This document shows positions 35,301 to 48,200 of a stretch of DNA of 64,000 nt, one piece after another; the first letter of the stretch is position 1; each line of letters begins with the position of its first letter. Under the pieces are notes generated by a model that saw nothing but the letters and a program-made list of their open reading frames with translations, had not been told where the DNA came from and ran no database searches. The stretch is from Perognathus longimembris pacificus (lineage: Eukaryota; Chordata; Mammalia; Rodentia; Heteromyidae): NCBI RefSeq assembly GCF_023159225.1, contig NC_063172.1:35461832-35525831 (forward strand). The letters are read 5' to 3'. The position numbers and the translations under genes were made by a program.

Positions 35301-35980
35301 TTCTCACAAAATTCTCTTTTTACAATAAACTAGTCATGATGGTGTTACCAAGTGAATACGAATGGAACCATAGAAAGTTAGCTTGGAACTGGTGTTTATA
35401 GCTATCCTTTGTTCCCTCAACAAGAAGAACCCCAGAGAATTGTCCTTCATGATGATTTCACATCCATGAGACTAGGGAACTGCATCTTCATCCATCATCA
35501 GATAAAGTAGAAACACACACATGATCACAAAGCATCAATGCAGACGGCTTTAAAATGAAATACTTCAGTAAAGGCTTTTCCTGCTCTGACCATTCCACCC
35601 TCCAATAAAACTAACATTTTCTGTGGCCCGCCTACTATCCTTCTTTTCATAGTCTCCTTTATTAAAGTTTAAGAAAGTTTGACTAGCTAGGCAAAGTGTC
35701 TTCAAATGATAGACACACAAACAAAAGTATCTTAAAAATAGGAACAAACATGTACATTGTATCATTTCCAATTTTATATTGTGTGCCTTTCCCAGAGTGG
35801 TAGGATGCTAGTGTGGTGGTTGTTTTTTGCCTCATCCAAATCACATTGAGCTAGTCTCTGGTGTTACAGACATTGACTTTGTCTTGTCCCTGGGGATCTG
35901 CCTTCTGTTATTCAGTCCATTCCAAATATTTAAAGACTTTAAAACTACCCTAGATCTAATTATCATCATAATATCTTAAA
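35301..35980. other. Unannotated interval
   Basis: No recognised element. Confidence 0.4.
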
Positions 35981-35993
35981 ATATGGATTTGCA

Positions 35994-36592
35994 CAAGACA
36001 ACGGAGACAGAAATCAAAAACAGCAAAAATAGGGACAAAAGCAAGCAAAAAAAAAACAACAAGAAAAACATGCAAACATTTACATTACTTCCATTTCTTG
36101 GAGTTCATTTTGATAAGTACCATTTTATGTGATCATATGCACACAGCTATTGAGCTCTTGTGACCCTCTCCTAAGAATATCCTCCTTTGGTCTCACTGTG
36201 TGAATATTTAAAATCCTATTTAATTATTCATGTCCAAATGTAATTTTTTGCCTTTTACTATCCATTAGGTTTACTTATAGATTTATAGGTACACTGTCCC
36301 CTTTGTCTTGTGTATAAGTTTATCTGATTTGGGGAGGGAAAGGGGAAGCAGAGGAATGGTGGGGAAAATTGTTAACTAATTCAACAGTGATACTCCCTAG
36401 ACCCTATGTTGAACTATACAACTTGGGGGGCGGGAGGGTGGGGAGAAAAGGGCGTGAGGGAAAAACTAGGAGAAAATGAAGGAGGGAGAACACTGTTTAA
36501 AAAGGAATATACTCATTATCTTACTTATATAACTCTAACCTCTCTGTACATCACCTTTACAATAATAAATAAATGAAAAGTAAGTTAAAAAG
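35994..36592 (+). mobile_element. 599-bp 5'-truncated L1 insertion
   Basis: Ends with a G-rich tract (36424-36452) and the terminal block TAACCTCTCTGTACATCACC then AATAATAAATAAA. The 12-bp flank TATGGATTTGCA repeats at 35982-35993 and 36593-36604. Its internal length exceeds the other copies, supporting L1 rather than a fixed-length SINE. Confidence 0.75.
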
Positions 36593-36648
36593 TATGGATT
36601 TGCAGGTTGAGAATAACTACTTCCATATGTTAAAGAAGCAAAATTTTC

Positions 36649-36762
36649 TGGGCTGAGGTTCAAGTTGTGGTTCAAGTTGTAGAGAGTTTGTCTATCAAGC
36701 ACAAAGTTCTGAGTTCAAACCTCAGTACTGGAAAAGAAAGAAAGAGAAAAAAAAGAGAGAAA
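36649..36762 (+). mobile_element. ID-like tRNA-derived SINE
   Basis: GTGGTTCAAGTTGTAGAG (A-box region) and GAGTTCAAACCTCAG (B-box region), then a purine-rich tail. Confidence 0.65.
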
Positions 36763-37137
36763 TTACTTGTAGGAATAAATATAATACAGAAAATGCTACA
36801 TTTCTAAACTGACTAACCAATGAGACAAACTTAATATCTTCATAAAGAAAAAAGCACTTCAAGAAAATGTTAATGTTCTTTATGTGTTTATCTTATTTAA
36901 AATGTTTACTTAGTACACAAGATGAAATTATCAAAAAATTGATCATTCTTTTATGCAGAGGATCAAAGGCAAATGTTTGATGATTATGTAAATTCAACTG
37001 ATTCATAAGAAATTAAGTTATTTTGAAAAGTCCTCTTATCATAGAAAATACTAAAGTAACTAGTAATATAGGCACACTGCAATGGTAGGTAAATTGAAGA
37101 TTCAATAAGTAGTAACCATTATATTAAAATTACTACT

Positions 37138-37372
37138 AGTCAGGCACCCACGGCTCAAGCCTGTAAGCCTAGGTACTCATGAGGCTGAGATCTGAGGATT
37201 GCGGTTCAAAGCCAGTCCATCTCCAATTAACCACCAGAAAACCTGAAGTGGTACTGTGGCTCAAGTGTTAGAGCACTACGCCTGAAGTGAAGTGCTCAGG
37301 AATCGTGCCCAGGCCCAAAGTTCAAGCCCTATGACCTCCAAAACACAAAAACAAAAAACAAAACAAAAAACC
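37138..37372 (+). mobile_element. B1-Geo composite SINE with internal deletion
   Basis: 7SL-like head (GAGGCTGAGATCTGAGGATT), then Geo (GTGGCTCAAGTGTTAGAG) and a CAAA-rich tail. About 28 nt usually present after AAAGCCAG is missing. Confidence 0.85.
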
Positions 37373-38655
37373 ATAACTTGTTTTTCTGTTCACATGTTTT
37401 GTTGAAGCCCCATTTTCTCTCCATACAACATGAATCCAACTTTCATGATTCAGAAACATAAGATCTTCAAGTTTTTCCTTCAATAGTCCACAATTTCCAC
37501 TAGTACAAAATTGTTTCTATGCTTTGCTCATGTGACATTAACACTGCTGGAAAAGATTAAACATAGAAAAAATCTGATCATGGTTTCTTTTTGCAGGTTC
37601 ATAAATTGGGTCAATATTGTCTACCTACTATCCTTGGAATCCCTAAGAGAAAAGAAGTAGAAATAATTGGCCAGAGGTGGCAATATCAAGCTAGGAAGTT
37701 GAAGAAGTTGTGCTCTGTTAATTTTCACAGTAGAAAGACAGAGAGAGACAGACAGATACTGAGAGACATAGAGAGAGAGAGACACACCCACAGAGACAGA
37801 GACAGAAAGAAGAAAGAAAAAAGCAAGGAAAAGCTCATTGCTGGGTTGTTTTAGCCCAGTTTATAAGCATAAAAGTCAGTTCTGTCATTCTTTGTTTTTG
37901 AGAAACTACTGTTTGAAAAACTGAAGATCAAGTAAGAGAAAGGATTTCCTTAAAGATTTCCAGCTTTCCTCTAGGAAAGAATTCAAGTTCATTGATGCAG
38001 ATCTTCACCTTTGCCTATAGGATTAAAGTCAGATGGATACAGATCTTTTTCTTGGCTGAAAGTCTGTGAAGACATGTGGCAGCTTTTGACTACAGAGGAG
38101 AACAAGTACTGGTTTGACTTGGAGTTTTTCTGCAATGTATGCAGAAAATGTTCAATGTTCAATGTTCAATTATTCCAACAAATTCAGCATTTATTATACA
38201 AGTAGGAAAAAATACCTTTGTGTATGCTAAAAAGAAATGAAAGACAGAAAAATATACAAGAATATTTTTATTGAAATTAAAATGCCTTGTTTACAATTAC
38301 TTGATCCTTATCTAGTCAACTAAACAAATGAAACAAATGGATCTCAACTAAAACAAATAGTGTTAAATCACTAAAACTGTTTCTCTGGGTCAATGACAAC
38401 AAACAATTAAAATTTGCGAAAGAAATTCAATGGCTGATGCAATTCCGTACAAAATGATTTAAAGTTGTGTTTTGAATATTAGGTAACTGATCTAACTTGG
38501 GAAGCTACAGAGCAATTGTACACAATTTGAGCAATTGTGTATAAGTAACTGAATTGATTATTCTTAATCATTTGAAAAAAATGAATTTTAACTCTTAGAC
38601 ACTAATACATACCTAATTTAAGGACAATAATCACAAAGATATTTATTCTAAAAAC
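37373..38655. other. Unannotated interval
   Basis: Contains a purine-rich (GAGACA)-type tract at 37736-37825. The 87-codon open frame covering it reads low-complexity sequence and is not a gene. Confidence 0.4.
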
Positions 38656-38659
38656 TTGG

Positions 38660-39055
38660 CCTCAAGACTTGGCTTAGTCCCCACTGGATTGCTTCATTTT
38701 TCTAACACTCTTGCTTCATTGTGCCCACAAACCAAGCCCTAAAGGGGTTCTCTCTCAGTTTTATTCCCTTCTCTTTTGTTAACCTACTTTGTGACAAATA
38801 TTATAAACCACCATATTTTACCCCGTGCAAAAAGGAACAATAACATTTATCCCTTTGTTTGTTTACATAGGGCATACTGATTAGTGTATTAGCCCCAATT
38901 CCAATTTCCCAATTTATTGATTGCCCTGGGAGTCTGTCTCTTTTCAGTCACCTGTGAGACACTTGAGTATATTTTGTACCTATTTTTTCCTCTGAGTTAG
39001 TTAACGCACATTGAATATTTACTAAACAAAAAATAAGTGAATGAATGATCAACTG
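38660..39055 (+). mobile_element. L2 3'-end fragment
   Basis: CCCTTTGTTTGTTTACATAG, GTCTGTCTCTTTTCAGTCAC, and a final GAATATTTACTAAAC with GAATGAATGA repeats follow L2 3' end order. Confidence 0.5.
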
Positions 39056-39061
39056 GCATCT

Positions 39062-39178
39062 TTTTAAAAATATCATTTTACTTTCAAATTAGTATACATT
39101 AATATCATGATCACTCCATACATGCATAAGATGTACTTTGAACAAGCTCACTCCTACCACTGTATTTCAATCTACACC
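39062..39178 (-). mobile_element. Short L1 3'-end fragment, reversed
   Basis: On the minus strand CAAAGTACATCTTATGCATG and TAATGTATACTAATTTG then an A-rich end resemble rodent L1 3' termini. Confidence 0.4.
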
Positions 39179-39232
39179 ACTGTCCCTTGCATCAGTCAAT
39201 ATTTGGTGGATTTTATAATACTATCTTCATAG

Positions 39233-39265
<33 letters not shown>

Positions 39266-39270
39266 CACAC
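39233..39270. repeat. (CA)n microsatellite
   Basis: About 19 CA units with one G interruption. Confidence 0.95.
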
Positions 39271-41635
39271 AAAATTAGGCTGTTGCCTTGCTACCTTGCT
39301 CTCAATGAAGGCAGTGAAGCAGAAAATGGTTTTCATTATTCTAAGCCTTGATAGAACCTAGCTCAGGTTCTGAGAATTCCTGAACCTGGGAGTTAAGAGG
39401 AAGAGTCATGCCAACATGAATTAGGCTCTGCCAATCATATGGAACTGTTTCCCTAAGCCTGGGAACTGTAAGGATGTGTGGTTTCTAATCAACAACCAAG
39501 TTTAGTCTATATAGTTTCGCCCTTCACTAATTGGCTGACAATTTAGTTGTTCAAAATTTGCCCTCCAAAGTACTTGACCTAAATGTTCAATACATTTTAA
39601 AGGACTATCAGTTTCTATCTATGAGTACATAAAATAAAAATTCATTCAATAGGTTAGCTTTCTTCCCTTATGGGATCACACACAAAGACTTTTAACCTTT
39701 AAAAGAAACAGTGAAAAACAATGGTTTTTATAATGTGATCTATTTAATATCCTCCATACAAAAACTAGTATTAACTAGGATTAAGAATGGCTTTTTCAAC
39801 TCTAGAAAAAATTCAAGTGCACACATATTTTGGAAATGCTGGTCTACTTGGATTAAAGAAAATATATCGATAAGGCTATCTAAATTTCTCGGGTTTAGTT
39901 AGTATATGCAAAGTAAGTTGGTGCAGCTGAATTAATCACAAGCTTGAACTAATTCTTCTTGCATCCTCATTAATAAGGTTAGAGTTTCTGTTCTATTAAT
40001 GTAAACAGAGAAAGGTCAACAATTTCGCTAAGGGCATGTTCCAGGGCATGGGAATTAAGTGAAAAGTCATCTTTCATTCCTTTGCTAGACTAAAAACAGC
40101 CACAACCCTCAATGTTGAGTTTTAGGTAATGTAGACTGTGCTGCATTCACAGACCATATAGTTTCTGAGCAACAATGAAGGTCATTTATTACAGGGTCAT
40201 CAGCCAACCCTGCAATGATTCTTTGATTAGTGAAAAAGTGGTTTTGCATGTTATGCCTGGGGATATTTCTTAACTGGATTCCCTTCACCCTCTCTTTTTA
40301 AGAGGACTCTGTGGGTTGTACTAATGTTCCTCATCAGAATGTTTAGCATGAGACTTGCTGCACAATGTGCCAGAGTTGGTCAATAATAGACCAGATAAAT
40401 CAATTTAGATAACTTCCTTTTTTCTTTCTCAGAGGAGAAAGATTATACTCCAGAATAAATTGCGTAAAGCAAAACTTTTATTAATTCCTAAAGTTTAAAT
40501 ACATAGCCTAGCCATTTGACAAAAAGTAGAGTTTTTGCACTTTAAATGTCTACCTTCCCAACCCTATGCATCACAGATCAATCCTCCTGTCTAACACAGA
40601 GAGAGAGAGAGAGATACCCTGTTTTCTTCATTATAGAAGATGTAAGGCTTCTTAGGAGCTGCTGAACAGACTTCAGTTCAATGAACTCCTCAGCTTCAAG
40701 TCTCTGCCATAGCTTTAGAAAGTGTTTTCATTTTGGAATGACAAAGCATGAAAACTAAGCTTTTTCTACTAGGATGTAACTTCATTTTACTATCTAAAAT
40801 TATGTTTTCAATGAATTTTCTGATATTCCGAGTATCAAGCAGATTACTCAAGCTCAGGATTGGGGAACTGTATCTAAAGTCACCCAGGGCATCTGAAAAC
40901 CTGGGCTCTCCTTTGTTCCTTTTTTTCTGTTGTTGCTGTTCAAATGTTAAAGGAATGTATGCAACAAAATCCATGCTGTCTACCAGAAACCTGCTATCCT
41001 ATCAGTATCGGTACATTGCTCATCCTATTTCCCTTCCAGATTCCAGAATGGTTCTCACAGTTGAACCAAAGGACATCTTCTCCTCTGTATGAATCTGTGG
41101 AGCCCTCAGTATTTAGTATTCAGAACTGTCCTATGACTCCAACAAGCAACCCAACAAAACGTAAATAACCAGCTTCTAAACAATGGTTTCAAATCTCATC
41201 ACTATTAGAAACAATTTACACATCGATTTACGCACTTGTGATGGAATGGCCATGGTTAAGATTCAAAGACAGAAATTTTACTAACTTCTCCTGAGAGGCT
41301 TACAATTTAGCTTTGTCACATTGTGGCTACACATCACTATCTTTCTGGCCTCTCATATACCCATACCTTCCCCACACACTCCCAATCAGACCTTAGAGTT
41401 CAACTGATCATTGCCATTAGACTTCTCTATGGCTCTATTTGACCTCAGAAAATTGTGCATTCATATGTGCAACATAATGTAGATGAGTCCATGTGCAATT
41501 GGTAAACTGGCCTACAGGCCTAAAAGCTAATGATCTTTGACTAGAAAGTAGATTCAAACTTAGCTTAGCTTACTCCAGAATCTATGTTCTCATCTTAAAC
41601 GAACATATGATATTGAGTCTATTTAGGAATATCAG
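39271..41635. other. Long unannotated interval
   Basis: About 2.4 kb without a recognised element, apart from a (GA)n at 40601-40615. Opposed frames of 114 (plus) and 92 (minus) codons at 40696-41092 lack supporting signals. Confidence 0.35.
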
Positions 41636-41639
41636 CTTA

Positions 41640-43046
41640 GCATAATGGTCTCCATCCGTTGTCCTTCAGACGACATAATTTTATTCCTCTTTGTGGCTGA
41701 ACAATAATAATGCATATGTATATATGCATGTCTGATATGTGTATGTATTTGTATGCACACACACAAACACGTATATACACTAATGAAGATACATTTATAC
41801 ATATGTATATATAAATATGTACATTTATACATATACATCATATTGAAATTACATTTTTAGTTTTTTGAAGAAACTCTATCCTGTTTTCAACAATGCTGGC
41901 ACTGATTTACAACCACCAAAAAGTACATAACGTTCTCCCCTTCCAAACCCAGTATCTTCATCAATTGTTGTTTTGATGATCGCTATTCAGACTATGGTGA
42001 GATAAAAATCTCAAAGCCATTTTGATTTCCATTTTATTTATGGATAAGAACATGATGGATATTGAACATTTCTTCCTAATTTTACTAGGCGTTTGTAGTT
42101 CTTGAGATATGCTTGCTTACCACATTCTCCAATTTCTTTATCAGATCATACTTTCTTCTTTTGTGTGTTGTTATTGGATATTCTGGATATTAGTCCCTTC
42201 TCAGATAAATAGCTAGTAAAGGTTTTCTCACATTTTGTAGGTTGATTTCTTTACTCTGTAATTGTTTTCTTTACTATGCAGAATTCTTTTTAATTCGAAG
42301 CAGTTCCAGTTGTTAATTGTTGCCACTGAAATCTTGTTCAAACATCATTACCTATGCCTATAATTCAAGTACTTGCCCTCTTTTTTTATTATAGCTTCAA
42401 ATTTTGAGGACGTACATTAAAATCTTTGATCCATTTTGAAGTCACTTTTGTACAGGGGAGAGATTGGGGTCTCATTTCCATCTTCTTCTTGTGGATATCC
42501 AGCTTTCTCAGCACCACTGGAAAAGGTGTCTCAAGTATATGTCTTGAGCACCTTCGTGAAAACTGGGATAGCCTTAATGGTGTGGTTATATTTCTGGGTC
42601 GCCTTTCTTTTCCATTTTTTCTAAGCGCTCAATCACTGTGCCATTAAACATTATTGATGTTACAACAGTTCTGTAGTATGATTTGAAGTCAGATATTATG
42701 GCCCCTCCAGCACTCACTAACTTTTTTGTTCAAGATTTCTTTGGCTATTCTGAGTCATTTTTGTTTCCAAATGAAGTAAGGATTTATTTTTCTTTGGGAA
42801 AAGTAGGAATTTTGATGGAGATTACATTGAATCCGTGGGTTTCTTGCAGCATATGGAAGTTTTTACGATATTCTGCTAACCCATGTACAGGGGAAGTCTT
42901 TCAATCTTACAATTTCTTTCTTAATTTCTTTCTTCAGTGCTATATAGCTATGATTGTTGAGGTCATTCACCTGCCTAGTGAAGTTTATTCCTAGCCCATT
43001 TTATTTTGTATATTTACTTTTCTTGGATACAGTGAACAGGATTATT
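41640..43046 (-). mobile_element. Antisense L1: 3' UTR plus ORF2 C-terminal region
   Basis: In plus-strand order the antisense L1 signals are CATAATTTTATTCCTCTTTG, a TA/TG-rich expansion (41700-41840), TCTATCCTGTTTTCAACAAT, TTCTGGATATTAGTCCCTTC, CTTTGATCCATTTTGAAGTC, GTGGATATCCAGCTTTCTCA, TTCTGTAGTATGATTTGAAG and AGTTTATTCCTAGCCCATTT. Colinear over about 1.4 kb, inactive. Open frames on the plus strand here are antisense to ORF2. Confidence 0.85.
41700..41840. repeat. TA/TG/CA-rich microsatellite inside L1
   Basis: Grew at the TGTATATA site normally found in the L1 3' UTR. Confidence 0.75.
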
Positions 43047-43667
43047 ATACCTTTTCTTAGTAAAATCTGAGCCAATCCTAGATAAAATGGCCTAACTTAA
43101 CTTCCCTAGTCCTTTTCATTAAGCTATACAAGTTAAGGGTTTAGGAATCTTCTACCATGAAGCCATTTATAAACCGATCTCATGTGCTGCTGGGATTGCT
43201 TGTGGCTCAATATGTTTTCAAGCAGGCAGCAGCATCCTATTGATCAGAAACTACTGAAGCTTAATCTTCACAGCTTCTTATCTACATGAGACCTTTTAAA
43301 GTCTCTGGGAAGGTTCTTGGTAATGATCCATGTCATAGCATAATTCCTTCCTAATATTATTATTTATGAAATTTTAACATCAGTTGACCTCCATTGATTA
43401 AGGCTAGTATCTTGATTCCATGCCTGTTCTATCTCACTTCTTCCCTTTCATAGGTTGGCTTTTGATTGGCTCAGACTATCTTCTGGGGACTTAGCTTGGG
43501 ATCCCTGATTTGAGAACATGAAACACCAGTAGTATGATTTATAATGATGCTACAGAAGTTTCAGTTAAAAATTGAAATTACAAAGGACTGATTTAGCTTT
43601 ACTTGTTGTCTTTTCTGATGTATGAATTAAAGAAATTGTTAAACCTCAGATAAAAATTAACAGAGTA
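43047..43667. other. Unannotated interval
   Basis: No recognised element. Confidence 0.4.
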
Positions 43668-43762
43668 GGGCTGGAAGTATAGTTCAAGCAATAGAGTTTA
43701 GGAAGCAAGTAAGCTAAACATGTACAGGTCATGAGTTCAAGCCCTGATACCTGCCAAAAAAA
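43668..43762 (+). mobile_element. ID-like tRNA-derived SINE
   Basis: GGGCTGGAAGTATAGTTCAA, B-box region GAGTTCAAGCCC, short A-tail. Confidence 0.7.
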
Positions 43763-45130
43763 GTCATAGTAATAAACAATTAAGTGTGAATAAGGAAGTC
43801 AGAAGTTAAGATTCTACAATGAAAAATAAATTGTAACACTTCCCCACACAAAATCCACATGATACACAAAACAGTACTTATTTCTGTGAAAGAGTCATTT
43901 CCAAAGAGAAAAATGAATATTTTGTTTCATTTAAAATCTAATCAGTGAAAAGAAGATTAAGATTAAGACATGTTAACCTACTGGGGGGGGGAAGATTTGA
44001 ATTATTTGTTGATTAGAATAATGACAAACACAATACAGTATTCAAATACTACAATTCAAAGAGAAAAGTACAAACTGGTAAATTCCATTTGTCAGTTAAA
44101 AAGACTTATAATCTTAATCATTGCATGGAAAAGTTCAAATATTCTGAGACTGATAATTTTATAGTTGTCCCCGTTTTGATCACAACATCCAGGCTGGCCT
44201 GGGGTTACGTTGCATACAGAATTTGAATTTTTCTTATATTGCAACAACACCTACTTCCTAGTTTAGGCACTACCTTAATAAATTAAACTGTTCAAAGCTT
44301 CCTAACGTTCTGCACAGAAGTTAGAGGTTCCCTGGAGCCAATTGAGAAGTAACCTTGTTAGTTCAGAGACCACCTGTACTGCATTCCAAAGTACATCTTA
44401 GCCAATGTTTGTTTTGTCAAGTTTTAGCCCATATGCTACAGAACCCCAATTGAACTTCAATCGCATATTATTTTCATACATATAGAGGATTTAACAGTCA
44501 AATTAAATGAATTTAATCAAACTAACCAGAGAATCAGCTGGTTTTGTGTTACTATTGGAAATTATGTTATAGAAGATCAGCTAGCAACATTAGAACTGAA
44601 AATAATCCCTAAACTTAAGATATCTAATACACCCAACTAGACCATTTTACCAATCCACCCAAGGCCATCTTGTCATTCATGTAATCCACACTCCGTTCAC
44701 CTAGTTATAGCGTCAAGGAGTCTGGAAATCTTAGATTCTTAGATCCTATAATAAAATAAAGCAAAAAAAATGCCCCATAAATCAGTTAAGTTAAAATAAT
44801 TTCATTTGTTTTTGAGATTATCTCATTATTTACTGGCATAAAAAATCGAGTTTCTTTGAAATATGTTACTTTATACAGAAGAGCCCAGATCACATAACAT
44901 TTAAACAAGATGCATATTATGACTTCAAATTCAAATTTTGTTCCAAATGTATGGCTTTCAAATTCTCAATAGGATAGAAGAATTGAGATGCCATAGTTGG
45001 AGGTGAAAGGATATAATTTCAAGAATAAGTGATTTGGGATGTGAAATGTATAACCAGGATTAAAGAAACTAGTCATAAATTTACAAACTAGGCATTAACC
45101 TAATGGAGATCCATTTAGATACAGAAGATA
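43763..45130. other. Unannotated interval
   Basis: Includes a run of nine G at 43983-43991. No recognised element. Confidence 0.4.
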
Positions 45131-45134
45131 CTGG

Positions 45135-45320
45135 ATGTAGAATCAGATAGATCAAAAGCCATCTGACCTGGGCAAGTTTTTGAACCAGACAAGCCTACAT
45201 TTCACCAAGTGTATAAAAAATAGTATAAAAAATACTGATTCCTAAGATTCTCGGGACAATATAGGAGAAAAATGTACAGAATAGACATAAAAAGTGGAAG
45301 GCATTTTTTATTCCTCTACT
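45135..45320 (+). mobile_element. MIR fragment
   Basis: TAGAATCAGATAGATC, CATCTGACCTGGGCAAGTTT and a weak 3' half follow MIR order. Confidence 0.5.
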
Positions 45321-45545
45321 AATGGCTAGATAATGACTTTTTAATAAGGACTATATTTATGTTGTAATGTTGTAAAATAACTCCCATTATTTACTATAGT
45401 TTGTTTGCCATTGTACAATTTTTTAATTATTGGACCTAAATAAATTTTAGAATATATTTCAAACATATTTATCAAGGAACAATTACAGTGTTACTGAAAC
45501 AGGGAAGAAATAAATTTGCTGACCTTCTGTAGATGCCACATGTAC

Positions 45546-45575
45546 ACAACACTCCACACACACACACACACACAC
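45546..45575. repeat. (CA)n microsatellite
   Basis: Short CA array. Confidence 0.85.
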
Positions 45576-45899
45576 CAGTTTGTTACTTACAGTACAGCAA
45601 GCCACGGGAACACCAGCCTAGTGGTGGTGGATTCCAGCCCCCAACTCCCACAAATGACCCCACGGCCCTTGTGAATGCAGCACGTACAATGGGCTGTTCT
45701 CCAGAGAGGAACCCAGAGCCAAGAAACCAACAATTATTAAGAAAATAGTAAAAAAAAAAAAAAAAACTCTCAATTAGGTCATAAGGACTTGCATAGAAAC
45801 TCATGCAAATTCTTGTGAAGACTGCTCTGATATAGAGCAATAATGTACAGGGATACTCAGGGACAAAGATGCACTGCTTCCTGTAAAAATGCTGTTTCC

Positions 45900-46056
45900 C
45901 AGCCAGGTAACAGTGAGCCATATTTGTAGCTTTGTGAGTCTAAGATCTGGGAGACTGAAGGTCAAGACTAGCTAGCCGTGGCAGAAACATTTGCTAGAAA
46001 TCACCCCCAAAAGAACCAGCAAACATGAGGCCTGGGGAGCCAAAAAAAGAAAAAGA
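45900..46056 (+). mobile_element. Decayed B1-like SINE
   Basis: AGCCAGGTAACAGTGAGC, GAGACTGAAGGTCAAGACTA and a CAAAAGAACCAGC segment follow a 7SL-like head without a clear Geo unit. A-rich tail. Confidence 0.55.
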
Positions 46057-46149
46057 CATTTTTCAGTAAAAAGAAGTCTTTCTTGGAAAGTTAAAACTAT
46101 CTGCAAATGCTACCATGCCTATATTCTAGGTTTGATTCTGATTCATTTA

Positions 46150-46452
46150 CTGTTTTAGCTATACTGGAGTTTGAACTCAATGCTCAGTTTTACCAGGCAG
46201 ACATGCCTCTTGAGCAAATGCCCAGCCTTTTTATTCCTTATTTTTTTCATGGGGTATCATGTTTAGGCCCAGAAAAACCTGGTCCTCATCCTCCTACTTA
46301 TGCCTCTTGCATACTGACACCAAAAGCATGTGACACAATGCCAAGACTCTGTATTGAGATGAGGATTTCACTTTTTGTCCACACAGGTATTGAACCACAA
46401 GCCTCCTGAGGTTTATCTGAGATTATAGGCATGAGCTGCCACATTCCTAACT
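46150..46452 (-). mobile_element. Composite of tRNA-like unit and two B1-like monomers, reversed
   Basis: Left: reversed ID-like unit (GAGTTTGAACTCAATGCTCA). Then two reversed B1-like segments (46240-46335; 46350-46452 with GAGATGAGGATTTCAC and GATTATAGGCATGAGCTGCC). An older multi-part SINE. Confidence 0.5.
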
Positions 46453-46880
46453 CTTTGATTCACTTATTTTAAAATGTCTCCAAAAGACTAGATATATAAG
46501 TCTTATTTTGCAGGGTGAGGCCCTGCACTAGCCCATACATATAAACTCTGAAGCATTTCATCTGTTTATCAATCAAAGTTTCCAAAATGGTGAGGAAATA
46601 ACTTCTTGTCTTCCTAGGCATCCAGATGAATCTAGCTATTCAGCGTATACAACGTAGTTCAGCATTTTAAACTGAATAGCTTTATATAAACCACTCTTTT
46701 GCTATAAATCAAATACTTTATTTGTTGTTATGTAACACATTAGCATCTACACAAAGAACTTTCTGCCTCCAGTCTGCTACTGAGCATAAAGAAAGAACTG
46801 CTATTGAGTGATACAGAGGAACAAAATCCAGCACCCTCTACAAAAACTAGCAACCAGCATTGATTTTAGATTCTCTATTA
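46453..46880. other. Unannotated interval
   Basis: No recognised element. Confidence 0.4.
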
Positions 46881-48200
46881 CCCCATGCCTTAGTAAGTCA
46901 TTAGCAACCTGATTTTTTTCTGCAACGTTATTGTAAGATTCAGCATCATTTTAAACTCTGCACCACAGATCTTAGAGAGTGCATTAGATTATGCTAAACA
47001 CCACTTAACACCATAGATTTTTCAAGAGATCAGCTGCCTTGTAGGATGTTAAATATAGTTGAATGTGGTCCCACATCTCTGGATCGCTTTGCCAAGTTTC
47101 CGTCGGATACAATTTGCAACAAGCAGCATATTAAACCCCCATAAATAGTCATTCTAATGTAAACACTGAACACTCTTTATTATAGCAGTGAAAGCAGTCT
47201 CTCCAAAATGTATAAAACAGAAAACAAATCATTGAATTTTGTCTCAGGGCAGAAGGTGGATTTGAATTTGAAGACATGCCAAATGGTAATTTGGGGCACA
47301 AATATTTCAGACAAAGCTGATCTATTATGAGTAATAACAGCATATGTTAGTTTCTAAATCAGTTTGCATATGTCACAGGAAGTATACCCAATTAGTATGT
47401 GAGGCCATTTGCACTTCAGCAAAGTTATTAACAGTAAATCACAACAAAGTAGGTGTGCTGGAGTCACATAGACAAATATACATGGAAATCTCACACAAAA
47501 GCAATACAATAGAAAAAAAAGAATTAGAAAGGATTTAAGTTAGAAAATTAGCTTCTTTTTTTCTTTTCTTTCCTATTAGAATTCCTATTATTATTACTAT
47601 TGTTTGATTTTCTCATAGGCAGTTGCTATGTCTCTTGACAGTTGCCTCTTAGCTCGCTGAGCCCGGAAGGATTAAAGGAGACATTTGGCCTTTATGGTTT
47701 TCTGTATCTGGTTGTGTATGTCCTGAGGAAGAAAGGAACTGTGCAAGAGGCCATTTAGTACCAATGAGCGAGCAAGGAGTTGGAGCGTCTGAGTTATATT
47801 CACGGCAACAGATGTTTTGTCCCAGAATTCCCCGAGCTGCCTCAGGCTTTTGCTGGTGTCAACCCTGTGGTAAATGGGTTTTCATAATGAATTTACTGTT
47901 AATTCTCTCACACACACAAACCATTAGAATCACATTAAATGGCTGACTAAATGCCACCAAGGCTCAGAGCATGACTATCTTTTGTTCGTTTTGAAAGAAG
48001 CTCAGAAGAATGTTGAATCTCACATCAATCATTCATGGTAATATGCAGAGCTAAACGGGCCTCCAATTGGTTGGAGAGGGGCAGATATCTTCATGGGAGG
48101 GGGTCTTGAACCCATTTATTAGGGAAGAACTTCTACAGTCTTCCAGATGATCACTGTAAAAATAATTATTCTCAATTCCAAACTTGGACTATTTTATTGA
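46881..48200. other. 1.3-kb repeat-free block; candidate regulatory DNA
   Basis: No transposon signature and, unusually for this window, several CpGs clustered near 47640-47850. It is the longest repeat-poor, relatively GC-richer stretch here. Regulatory role is inferred only. Confidence 0.3.

Noticed and set aside
40696..41092. Opposed 92- and 114-codon frames
   Set aside because: No domain, splice pattern or composition shift; low-complexity runs help keep them open.
42426..42994. Plus-strand open frames of 62-103 codons
   Set aside because: They are antisense to a decayed L1 ORF2.
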